64,000 bases of DNA from Oryzias latipes (lineage: Eukaryota; Chordata; Actinopteri; Beloniformes; Adrianichthyidae): assembly GCF_002234675.1 (NCBI RefSeq), contig NC_019859.2:8459983-8523982 (forward strand). Reading direction: 5' to 3'. Below, piece after piece: positions 39,640 to 58,463 of the stretch (positions within the stretch are counted from its first letter, which is position 1; the number at the start of each line of letters is the position of its first letter). Position numbers and translations under genes: made by a program. The notes under the pieces are model-generated. The model saw only the letters and a list, made by a program, of their open reading frames with translations. It was not told where the DNA came from and made no database searches.

Positions 39640-42600
39640 AATAAGATAAATGTAATGATTTCATGATTAGACCAAAAATACATTTCTTTTTAGCTTTTAC
39701 ACATGAAACCTAAGATATTCCAATGGTGCCAGAATGATTCTTTGCAAAACGTGGAATTGTGTTGCTCCACAGTACAAAGTCTATTGTCAGGTAAGGACAA
39801 GTTTAAAAGTAGATAGTGTACAGGCTGGAAATAATAGTTTTTTTGAGTCCTTATCCTCTCTAAAACAAGGTAGCACCTCTTAATAATTGATGAGTATCAT
39901 CAGGCTTCATTGTTTGGTGTCATCTGCATAACATTGAATCATCTTTTTAATGATTTTCAATCCAACAAAAGCAATAACTGAGAGGAAATGTCAAAACAAA
40001 CTTTGGAATGTGTATGTATAAACGCAGTGTTTTCTTTCCAATCAAGGACTGGTTTTCCCTCACATAAATTTCCATATACAGATGCGTTTCAAAGGTTTGT
40101 GTCTCGTTAGTCTGTCTGTGCTTTCTTCTTAAGTCATGCATGCTTACTGTGCAGAAGGTCTTGCTTGGGTGTGTCAGCCTTTGGCTCAGGTGGGTGTTTA
40201 CTCCTCATTGGTTGTTTTGTGTAAGGGCAGACAGGATGTGTGATGCTTGTCAACACGCTCACAGACATGAAAGGCTGAAGAGGGAGTGGAAGTCACCTGC
40301 TGCCGTTCAGGTAACAGGATGTCTTCACAGAAAAAAAAATCAAAAAAAGTTTGTCATGTCGCCTTCAGCATTCCTTGTTGTCTGTAAGGAAACACCTCTC
40401 ACCAAGGTACTCCTTCTCTAAACGAGTCAACACCTCTTTCAAATCTGGTATAAAGAGGGAACCAGTGGGGTCCAGGTGTTACATCTCCAAGCACAAGCGT
40501 GAGTCGGACTCTTGTAGCAGCTCATCTGGCACTCCTTTGCTGTACTCCTCTGTGCATAATGAGTTGTTGAAAGAAATCATTCACAAGTTTACCACCAAAA
40601 CACGCAGCATGAGTCACTTTTGGGCAGGAGATTGACTGGTATGCATACTGAAGAGCAGCAGTTATGGACTCAACAATTGTCTGGCTTTGACTGAGGAAAC
40701 GGTTAAAACAAGAAGACTGTCGCTCACTGCAATGCAGCCGAGCTGGTTTTCATGGAGAAAACACATCTTTGACTGTGCTGAACACCCAGACCTCAACAGG
40801 GTTGTTTTGCACGAGCAGAATAAACAGCAGTGATGACTAACCCGTTTCCTGACTCTGCGAGTGTAGAATGACACTCAAAAGGAATTTGCTCAAAACCTTT
40901 TATAATGATTAGCTTTAGTAAATGCAAACTGTTTCTCTAGTTGGTTCTTTCTGAGCAGAAAGATGTTTTATCATTTTGTCATGTATGGGTACGGCTTAAA
41001 GCTTTCCAGGAATGTATGGTTTTAAATCATATTAAAAGAACAATAAAAAGTGGTGAAAAAGACGAGACACTTAAGAAGAATGGTGAAAATAGAGAAAAGA
41101 CTGAGAAGATAACAGGTAGATTCATTGATAGACTATGTCTGGGGGATTATCCATGTTATACCTAATACCTCATTGTTAAGGCCTTGGTCACCTCTGCCCT
41201 TATTGGTGCATGCAGGTGAAAAATGGGCAAAACTGTTCGCAGGTCCAAATGAAATATCAAGATCGTTGACTGCTTGGTGAGCCTGTAGTCAAAATGTTCA
41301 TGGAAATTTGTTCTACGGGGGTGATGTGGGCAACAGGCCATAGCATCTTATCCAACATGTAAAGGTGAAGTACGTGTGAGGCAAGCATGTTGCATGGATT
41401 TTTACATGTTTTCAATCTCCTGATCCCTCAAATCCGCTACTCTTTGCATGGTGTAGTGCTGTTCAGGTGATACGTGCATGCTCCTTGCGCGCAGCCTGAC
41501 TGCGTACAAATTGGACAATCAGAGCGTAGTTTGTGTCCCACAGGTGTCCTACAGACACTTACATATTATGTGCATGAGCCGTGGGTGAGGTATTTATGCA
41601 TGGTTAGTAAGAAGCCAGTAATTGCACTTTACTAACAACGAGAGTGTGATGTAAGGGCACTGTATGACATCATGACTCGTGTGTCGTACTTCACGATACA
41701 TTTACTACCCGCGTGAGAATGGTACGTTCCAGTTTCATGACTAGAGGTGGCCGCATGAGCCTCAAGGGAAGTGCAAAGCACACCTGCGCTCCCCTTAAGG
41801 TGAGACCACTTAAGGCAAAAGCCCCTGCTTCCTCTAGACACCAGCTCACCAGATCTTGTCTTTTGTGAAAAATTGAACCATCACCCTGTTTATTTTTTAT
41901 GTTTTGCCTGATTCCAAGAAGCTCAAGTATCTTTCATTGCCTCGTGAGCTACTTGGTGTTGATGTACTCTTTTCACCACCATAGATTCTTTGCTACAGGG
42001 CAACTGCTGATCTCCTATTGGGGTCATGCAAAGACAACATGCACTGGTGTTTCAAATTCCCTTATAACATAAGTGCGTCCATGTCGGTCTTGGATGGTGG
42101 TACAATAGGCATAGAAAACAAGGGGTACAGATGATGAGCTCACCTGGACTAATTCTTGATGAATGTGTCGACCAGGGATCACTTGTGTTCCTGGGGCATC
42201 AAAGTGTTCTCCTTCCACCTCATTGTAAGGTTGTTTCCAGGATGCTACGCTATAGCTGCTCCATCAGGAAGTCTTCCAGAAGTCTGTGCCCCACTTTCCA
42301 ACACCAAAGTAGTGGCTGTTGTACCCAAACAGCTGCCTGGGGTGGAATGGAGATGAGGCAGAAATACAGCTGCACACATACACACAAGTTGCTAGCAACT
42401 AGCATGAAGTACATCAGCAGAAATGGCGTAAGCACACTCATACGCCACAAGACCCCAAGTTGCTGTTAGTGGCGAGCCAAATAAATGAGTTGCAATGGCA
42501 GTCTCCAATTGAATCATTTATTGAACTGTAGTTAGACATGAGGCTATGCAAGGTTAGCATGTCCCAACTCAAAATCCATTTGATTAGAGGCTGCAAAGCA

Positions 42601-44690
42601 ATCCCTGTGATGTGTCTGATCCAAACCCACAGCAGCAGATGCTTCATTGACTAGACATTTCCATTGATTAGGGGTTGTCTTGTTTTTTGTGAAAAGCTCA
42701 GTTGTTCCTGCATGGTGATCCTAAGCATTAACACTTGTCTGCTCAGAATTTCTCTTCTGTTAAGACAAGGTAGCACTGCTGCTACATAAGCCTGTGAGGC
42801 TGGTTCTCCTCCTTTTTTTTAAATCATAAAGTGCACAACCTCTAAGGACCCTAAACAACTCTTACCCTGTGGGTTGACTCCAAATTTGTTTCTAGCTTCT
42901 TAGTTGACCAAAATATCTGGCAAGGATTGCTCTTTTCTTATATAGATACCTTAACTGCATTCATGGCTTTATTCTTCTAAATGATTCAGTATATCTTCAT
43001 TACACAACTACATGTCAAAATAACCATTTTTAAATCACTTAACCCAGCAAACCAAGTGTCATAGATACAAGTCGGACAAAGTACCATAAAGTAATTATAA
43101 AGTAGTTTCTTGAAACTTTTCTTCTGGATGTGATTTAGAAATTACCATCAATACATGATTCTGTGGGAATTTGTCCATCTTCAATATTAAATGTGGATTT
43201 AGGATCTGTTATAGTTAAAGTGAAAATGCTGTGGACTCAGAGAGTCTGAGACAGGGAGTGTCAGGGACATAACCCAATGAAACACCACCGATGGGAGACA
43301 CCCACTCGATAAACTACTGACACACAGAAACTTTAATTACACTGATTAGCCAACATGGGACCCAGACAAACTGGTAACAGACAGTGGTGTGCGGTGGTGA
43401 TCCATGTAACCATTACCCTTGAGAATAAACTTGATTTCTTTTTCTGATTCCTGACTCCTGAAGTTTCTACTCTTAATAATCCCACTGCTTTAAAACGAAA
43501 AAACTGCAATCTCGCAGTGAAATTTTAGACAAATTTTTACTTTCATATTCAACTATTTTGTCATTTTTGTCATGAATCTAATCCATTTAATTGCTTAAAT
43601 AGATCTCTATCTAATATAATTCTAACAGTCCATAGAGCTGCAATTTTTTAACTCACATATCATCACTTAGAATGATAGATTGTGTTTAAATGTTTTTTAT
43701 GTTGACAGGTAATCGCCAGGCTATGCTGGCTTTGGTTTATATTTGAGCAAATAGACTGCTATCTTGAATTAAAATGAAATTTTAATTAAAAAAATTCAAG
43801 CAGGAAAGATTAAAATTTGCCCTTTTCGTGTAAATTTAACTATTCTTGTAGTGACAAAGGTAAAAAAAATTATTAGTGTTTGAGCACAAACTTTAGAGAA
43901 GTCAAACACAGCAACATGAACATTAGAGGAAGGTTTTCCTTTTCTAAGACGGTGTTTCCCTTTTACTCATTGAGGTGTTTGGAAAAACTGATCAATAAGT
44001 GTTTAGTTGAAACAGAAATGCCTTAAAAGATGATGAGCTTGAGCCTTTATGAGGGGAAATAAAAGCTTCTGATGAGACATCAGGACGTTTATTTGATTTT
44101 CATTACTTGCAAATGATAGCATTGAATTTTGACTTTGGCCTTCACAGTGAACCTTTGACCTAAGTTCTTTATAAATTGTAGGTTAGAAAGGTAATCTTAG
44201 ACACTGTGATCTTCTGTGCAAATTCTCCATCGGATTGTCAAAAGTTAACTTCTGTATGTCAACATTAATTTTATTGATGGTGTTTAATTGATTAAAACAG
44301 CAAACAGCAAAGCAGTAAGTTTAATAAATGGAGAAAATTGAAACAGCAGTTGTGTTACTGCACATCTTCAGGTTTACTGAGAGTTGTCCATTATTATCTT
44401 CTGTTTAACAGCCAGGCTTGATTGTCTTGATTTGTTGCCCCAGCCTTCCTCTTTAACTTTCCCATTACACCCTCTCTGGCTGTTCTGTGGAACTGATTGG
44501 CAGTTTGTCTAGTTTGCAGTGTTGTGTAGTTAGGGTTAGTGGTTGTCAGCCTCTGGGGGATGTGAGGCTCATTGATGGGACAACTTTCTGTGTAGGTCAG
44601 GAGTCCATGAGCTTCTGGTGATGTTCTGTGTGGGGTCTTGTGATGGTCCGTCCCTTTCTACCAATGGATGGGTGGATGTCAGGTCGTTTA
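39640..44690. other. Five kilobases without recognised genes
   Basis: Between the family C fragment and the family D element I see no exon of a known family. The 40.1-42.7 kb part is less AT-rich than its surroundings and has several 60-110-codon frames on both strands (for example 42131-42469 plus and 42250-42450 minus), but none has recognisable domains or flanking splice sites. It may be an old transposon. Confidence 0.35.
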
Positions 44691-44698
44691 TGTGTGGT

Positions 44699-45205
44699 CC
44701 ATTGAATGTGAGAACTGGACTGACTGCGATGTCACCCACAGAAAATGGCTCGCTTCCGGTTCCGAACAAATGAAGTCAAATTCTGTCACCATTTTTTCGG
44801 ATGCTGCGTTGTTGGAGCCAGACGACGTCAGTAAGCAGTGATTGGTCAGAGTCAGTCTGAGTCAACATTTTGATTGCAACAACTCTCGCCAATCAGGAAT
44901 GAGCTTGTTGGAAGTCCACACCCCTAACACTTGACAGCGGGCTTGGGAGAATCTTTCAATTAAGCATTTTGAACATTCTTTGAGTAACTTGTAATTATAA
45001 AAAATAATAACATAAAAAATATGGATTGGCAAGAACGTATTAAAAAAGGTAGCAAGAACGGTTATTCTGACACATATAATGACTGAGTAATAGCTGCTTA
45101 TTTCTCAGTTGAATGGGACTCTGGCTTTTTGGAGCCAGCGGGTACTTCCTGTTTGGAAGAAAGGAGGGAGGGCCCACTAAGTCCAGTTCTTATTTGCAGT
45201 CAATG
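44699..45205 (+). repeat. Family D TIR element, copy 1
   Basis: The left end has GTGAGAACTGGACTGACTGC and the right end CTAAGTCCAGTTCTTATTTG, an inverted pair. The interior TGGAAGTCCACACCC and CGGGCTTGGGAGAATCT match, in opposite orientation, the copy at 49.2-49.7 kb. Confidence 0.7.
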
Positions 45206-45269
45206 CTGTGGTGCTGGCTGCGTTACCTATTGCAAGGTGTTATGGGTCTTCCCAGCTTGGTTCTTACAT

Positions 45270-45655
45270 GTATGATGCACACAGTGAAGCTATGTTCACT
45301 CCGGCCTGTGCAATGCACAATCAAGCCGCCACTTTCAATGAAAAGTCTACATGAATGCAGATAATTGGACTTCCGCGTTCAAAACTCTTGCATTCATGCG
45401 TTGCTGCACAAGTTTAACAATCAGTTTTTTGGCTCTACGTTCAGAACGTGTAGCCATTGAACACACGTTCAAAGTTAAACCAGTTGAACTTTGAGCAATG
45501 AGGCACTCTGATTTGGTAGCGACGTATGGGTAGCGGAAGTGGCAACTGTTTGAAAATTGATCACGAAGTAGTTATTAATTGTGGTTTGTGCCTGCAAGAC
45601 ATAATTAATGACATCCTGGGAAAGAAAAAGCCTGGAGGAAGATCAGCACCGCTTG
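45270..45655 (-). repeat. Family C dispersed repeat, inverted copy
   Basis: Reverse complement of the family C order. GTTCACTCCGGCC is its terminal block, followed by GGCTCTACGTTCAGAACG, TGATTTGGTAGCGACG and GAAAGAAAAAGCCTGGAG. It is the only minus-strand copy in the window. Confidence 0.65.
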
Positions 45656-45684
45656 GACATTTCACACCAAGCCTCCAACTGTGA

Positions 45685-46060
45685 GTACATACGCTAGAGT
45701 GACCAATGGGGATTCGGTTAAGGGGCGTGTGCGGCATAAAAGGGGAACAGGTGTGTGTGTTGGTGTACCACTTGGCCGTTTCTGGTTTTGGGGTGCATTG
45801 TGCATTTTTGCTGTGTATGGTATACGTTTGTTTTCACATTCTTATACATTGTGTTTGGTGTTTTGGCTGATTTCTTATAACATTTTTGTGGATGTCACAT
45901 TGTTGTTTATGTCATCTTCTTTTGGTTGCAGTGCCGCTGCTTTGGCTTGACTGTACAAAATGAATAAAAGGACATGAACCTGTCCACTTGTCTTCGCTCT
46001 GGTTTCTGCCGTCGTGGCACGCACCTGCGGAAACCATTTTTTAATGGTATAGGCCAATTC
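45685..46060 (+). repeat. Possible solo LTR
   Basis: A TATA-like CATAAAAGG (about 45736), T-rich middle sequence and an AATGAATAAAAGGA polyadenylation-like block (about 45959) followed by CTTGTCTTCGCTCTGG give the promoter-polyA layout of a retroelement LTR of about 350 bp. I could not fix TG...CA ends or a duplicated target, so this is tentative. Confidence 0.3.
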
Positions 46061-46379
46061 AATTCAGCCTCAGACAGATCTATCTGGTTGGATCATATGA
46101 ACATAAATTGATTCATCAATTAATGGTTACACCCCTATTTTGTAAAGAAAGCTACTATAATATGTTTTTTTTTTGTTTTGTTTTGTTTCTGACCTGCTTA
46201 GCTTCCATGAAGAATAAATTATAAAAGAAATACATTATCGAAACAACACTAGAAAATTTCAACCAAATTTTCAATAAAGTGTCAGAATATTGTGGTTAGA
46301 ATGTTGCTGTTCTCACCTGTGCTGCTGTGTTACCTGGGTTGTTTTGGTAAAAGCTCTGACGTTGGTAAACTTCTGAACG

Positions 46380-47050
46380 CTTGTTTACTTTAGTGATTAC
46401 CGGGTGCGCTCGAGCTTGACGTCACACAGACGTGAAATTACGAGTGAAGCTGAAATCCGTTTTGGTTTAATTATACTTGTACGGTTATGATAGGAGGCTC
46501 CACAACAACCCGTGAGTGACAGCTGTGGAGGGGGTGGGGGGTGGGGGATCCGTCGCTGGGGACCGGAGGTGTGGACTGGACTCTGAGGCGGGGATCTGAG
46601 CCTGCGGGCAGACGAGACGAGACCTTTAAGTACAGACCTTTGGATTTCGGCGTCACGTGACCCGCTCCCTCCAGCCGCCCTGCTCCCAGCTGGCCGCCGC
46701 TCTCAGCGCTGAAATAACCCCAGCAGGTAAACACTTTGTGCCGCGCGCTTTTGACTTTTTTTTTTTAACTGAACCCACCCTCTGCCGAACCTTTTCCACC
46801 AGCCGCTGCCTCCCCTCTCTAGAAAAAAAAAAGACACGAATCTCCGATTCCCCCCTCCCCCTCTCTCTCCTCCCAACCACCACCCCGGAACAGACCGGTC
46901 CGCGCTGGGAGGCGACGCGGCGTGGCCGCGGCCTCTGCTCGGTCACAACAAACACGGCGCTCGCGCCGCTCCTCCTGCACTTTTCTGCGACATAATTTCC
47001 GGCTCTGAAAGCGGCAAATGTGCGCACAGGGCGTTAATAGAGCAACGTGG
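46380..47050 (+). promoter_or_regulatory. scrn2: CpG-rich promoter and 5' non-coding exon of scrn2
   Basis: A GC- and CpG-rich island in otherwise AT-rich DNA. It holds a perfect CRE (TGACGTCA, 46417-46424) and a palindromic E-box (GTCACGTGAC, 46652-46661). CCCAGCAG followed by GTAAAC at 46727 is a good splice donor, so a non-coding first exon ending at 46726 probably splices to the acceptor at 47331-47332, just before the start codon. The transcription start is not fixed. Confidence 0.6.
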
Positions 47051-47306
47051 CGGCGGGATTTGTGGAGATTACGGTGAATAAAGTGCTCTTCCTCTAATCC
47101 CTGTGTGAGGAGATGAGCGCGCACTGGCTGGTTGGTTCCGAGGGAAGGAACTGCGTGCGCATATGATGGTGGAAGAGTGGAGGCTTGCACATTTCTGCGG
47201 GATGCCAAACGCACTGACTCATGATGATTGCTGCCAAATCTGCTTGTTTACAGGAGGCAGTGAAGTTGCTGCTTATGCTGCATTTCATCACCGTGGAGGA
47301 TCCTGA

Positions 47307-54961
<7,655 letters not shown>

Positions 54962-55031
54962 GAAGGTAGGAGCGTTTTAATGTCTGCGTGGGTGGATCTT
55001 CACTTCCTCTTTGGTTTGAATTCACTTAAGA

Positions 55032-55254
55032 CAGAGGTGGGCACTGAGGGCCACATTCCTGCATGTTTTCCAGCATACCCTGCTCTGGCATGTTCTAATT
55101 GGCTGGACACACCTGAACCAGGTAATCAGCCATGAGTAGGGCAAGATTATTGGCTGGACACACCTGAACCAGGTAATCAGCCATGAGTAGGGCAAGACTT
55201 TCTGGAAATCATGCAGACACACCGGCCCTCGAGGCCTGGAATTGCCCACCCCTG
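55032..55254. mobile_element. hAT MITE, 223 bp, with 8-bp target duplication
   Basis: Ends CAGAGGTGGGCA and TGCCCACCCCTG are inverted repeats with one mismatch. The flanks ACTTAAGA (55024-55031) and ACTTAATA (55255-55262) match at 7 of 8 bases. The interior phrases GGCCCTCGAGGCCTGGAATT are those of a common vertebrate hAT MITE. It also contains a 51-bp tandem duplication. Confidence 0.92.
55098..55198. repeat. 51-bp tandem duplication inside the hAT MITE
   Basis: The block starting ATTGGCTGGACACACC is repeated directly at 55098 and 55149 with essentially no differences, so the duplication is recent compared with the MITE. Confidence 0.92.
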
Positions 55255-57029
55255 ACTTAATACAACAAAAATAGGATATAGTAGTTTTACAGTGATGAGG
55301 ATGTTTCACCGCAATGACCTGAGTTGAAATTCCCGCCAAAGTCAGCTTCCAAATCCCCAGCCGGCTACTCTAAAACGGAGTGGCTTCTCATCGTGGCAGC
55401 GGGCTATAACTTTGCACCCAGAATATTCGGACTAAATTTAAAATGTATGTGTGAGAGATCGAGGGGCCAGAGAGGACAACAGAAGTTTGTCAAAAAATTA
55501 AAGTTTTTAATTTTTCTCAAAAAATGTAAAACGATTAACAAACTGGGCCCTTAAAAAAGCTCAACATAAGCATAATGAACTCAGGCAACCAACTTAACTT
55601 TAACATAAGAAACTGAACAGACCAAGTAACAGAAACAAACTGACCTAATGAGAGCTGACATGCTCGTGTTTCAGGCCACCCAGTGGTTATTTGCTGAACT
55701 GACCCAACTCCAGGTACTTTTATTTATTAATTGGCCTCAAAGAGGAAGTCAAAGTGTTCTTCTTTAGTCCAATTTGGTGCTCTAAGCCAAACCTTTTCCT
55801 GATATGCTTGACGCTGCTTCTCATTATTGTGTTCATTTCAATAAGCAGAGATGTTAGGAATGAGAGTAAAGATTTATTGTGTTACGGAAAAATAAGTCTG
55901 TAATCTTTGGTGGTTAGGCTCCGGATGAGCTTAAACCATAGATGTGCCAACCCAAGAGCCTAGACAGTGATGGTGGTTAAAGGTCAGACCGTTCTATTGG
56001 TTCATAAAGAAGGCTTAATTGATGATGATGTGTTAGTGAGGTAGAACTTCCTTATTGAAATTGCACCAGTGTTGGTATTTTAAAATCAAAGTGAAACTTT
56101 AAGAGTTTTAAGCTTAAAATAAACTAATATAAAACTAAGACTACTAAAGACTAATCCACACCCAAAAAAACAACACTTGTAAAACGTCAACTAAACATGG
56201 ACTTTTTACTGTTTGTTATAATTATTTTAAAACAGACACTCTCTTCTAACTTTACGACTGAGTTTTAGGGCTACCAAAAAAAAAAGTAAATTTACGAGAT
56301 TTAAAGTTGTAAATTTACAAGAAAAAAAGTCACAAGTTTAGCCTATGACTTTAAAAGTCATAAATATACAACTTTATTCTTGTAATTTTACAGTTATGAC
56401 TTTTTTGTCGTAAATTTACGACTTTAAAGTCGTAATTACAAAATAATTTCCGTTTGTAATCTGGCCCTAAAACTCCGTCGTAACTCTACTAAATACATTT
56501 ATTTTAGGATGTTTGCCAACATAAATATATATCTATGAAATAAATCTGTTAAGGAAAAAAAACACAAAAAAGTACAAAATATATATAGTTTTGTTTACGG
56601 TGACGGGGCATTTCTGCAAATTAACTCCCAAGTTTACCTGTTTCTGTCTTCTGTTACAGCGCCCTCACGTGGACACTTATATAGCTGCAGGAGATGGCCC
56701 TGGGACTGGTAAAAACAAAAAACGCCAGTGTGTCTCGCCCGCTTTGGCTCCGCCTCACCCCAAGCAACAGACTTTTCTAAATTAATTCCATCGTTAAAAA
56801 CGGACGGAAAGTTTCAGCGGCACGTGTGTTTGGAGCATAGTTACCATCTGTGTCACCCAGGGAGTAACGACTGCACCTCAGTAGTGAGAATGTAGACTTC
56901 ACAGAAATCCAGGTAGAGCTGTGTGATGTTGCACAAGTGTGGCATTCGTTTAACAACTGATAAGGTTGTCCTTTTAAAGTGGCTGCCTGTAGGAAAAGAT
57001 TGAATAAAGAATGTGCAGATCTTGTTTGA

Positions 57030-58400
57030 AGAGTCTTTGTTAGAGTATTTACATTGCAGAAAACATCCTCACACTAAAACATTAACAGAATTATTGATCC
57101 AGTTCCTTGAATTTCTCTCCATAGGTTTGCAACCAAATATCTGTAAATTCTAAATTTTAAGATTATTATTGTGTGCATTATCTTGCATTGCCTTTCCACC
57201 AACAAAAATTAAATGTGTACAAAATAATATTGTGCATAGACGAACGTGTCAATAGCACATAAAAGAAATTTGAAAACATTGTTTTTAATTTGTTTTCAAT
57301 ATTTGTCAGTAGAAACCTTGCTAAAATGTTTTTTAAGCATCTTTTTGAACTGATTTTTACCGTACCTTGACTTAAAGTCATCTTAAATTGATTCTTTCCA
57401 CATAACTAACTAACATTAATTATTTTAATGAAAAATGTCAGGAAAAAAATAGACTTAAAAAAGTAACTATTTATTTCAGCGACAATTCGATTCATATAAT
57501 TTGTGGTTGCCGATTCACAGTTGAAATTGGTTGATTCTGAACAATCCCATTCTAAAATTCTAAAATCAATCCAGGACATCTTTATCCCAAAAAACCAACC
57601 AGTGTGACTCAGAGTACTGAACAGTGCAGGTGAAGTTTTCCAGGATTCATTGTATTTCTTGCATGATAATCAAGTGTGAATTAAGTTATTTTAACAAACA
57701 AACAAGTAAACAAGAATTAACAAAAAAACCATTCACATTTTAGTTTCCTAAAGTTCATTCCTTGTTGTTTTTCCACATCAAAAGAATCCAGGGGAACATT
57801 GTTGGAATATTCTACCACACTGTTTAGTCACATGTCTTTGCTAAATTCATAGTATTTCCACACATTGGACTGGAATGATGGACTGATCAGTTTTTACTGT
57901 AATCAGAATCGGTTTATCTAAATTTGAAATGATTTTATCATGGTAAAGGTTGATTCTATTTAATTCCATTACCAACTTGCCTTAAACAGATTGTTCTGCT
58001 TGGATCATGGGAATATAAATTGATTTATTAATTAATTATTAATTAATTATTGTTGGTAATTAATTGTTAGACCCCTATAAACAATGTTAAATGTTTGCCA
58101 ATGATAATTCACAACAAAAATGAAGTGCTTTGTCCATAAAAGAAGAGGAACAAATAAAAATGTGAATATTTGTGAACTTATATGAGTTGTTTTATCTATT
58201 ACAAAGATTTACAAAAACATTCCTTTTGAAATGTGCTGCTACATTAAATATTAATAGTCAAACTAATGATTTTCCTGTTTATAATTTTTTAGAAACATTA
58301 ATACAATTTTTTTTCTTTTTTAAAACTACATAAGATAAAGATTTGAATTAAAAAAATAAAACCTGTAAAAATTTTTTGTTATAAATTACCATTCCCACAA
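57030..58400. other. Intergenic stretch between scrn2 and commd1
   Basis: About 1.4 kb of AT-rich DNA with no recognised gene or repeat, apart from an ATTA-rich run near 58030. Confidence 0.5.
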
Positions 58401-58446
58401 TGCCTTGGAAACTGTCACGTGATTTTACGTACAAGCGTCACGTGAC
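58388..58446 (+). promoter_or_regulatory. commd1: commd1 promoter: ZNF143-like site and two palindromic E-boxes
   Basis: CCATTCCCACAATGCC (58390-58405) resembles the ZNF143/SBS motif. TCACGTGA occurs twice, at 58415-58422 and 58438-58445, 23 bp apart; the second is embedded in GCGTCACGTGAC (58435-58446). All lie within 80 bp upstream of the start codon. Binding of USF, MITF or TFEB/TFE3 is inferred from motif identity only. Confidence 0.55.
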
Positions 58447-58463
58447 ACCAACAGTAGGCAAAC

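Larger units (their letters stand above)
54962..57030 (+). other. scrn2: scrn2 3' UTR, with a probable 3' UTR intron and polyA signal
   Basis: Directly after the TGA, AGAAG is followed by GTAGGA (donor at 54966). CTTCTGTTACAG precedes a possible exon at 56660 that ends near AATAAA at 57003-57008. This gives a 3' UTR interrupted by an intron of about 1.7 kb. The junction would be 4 nt after the stop, too close to trigger nonsense-mediated decay. A read-through 3' UTR without splicing is also possible. Confidence 0.45.
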
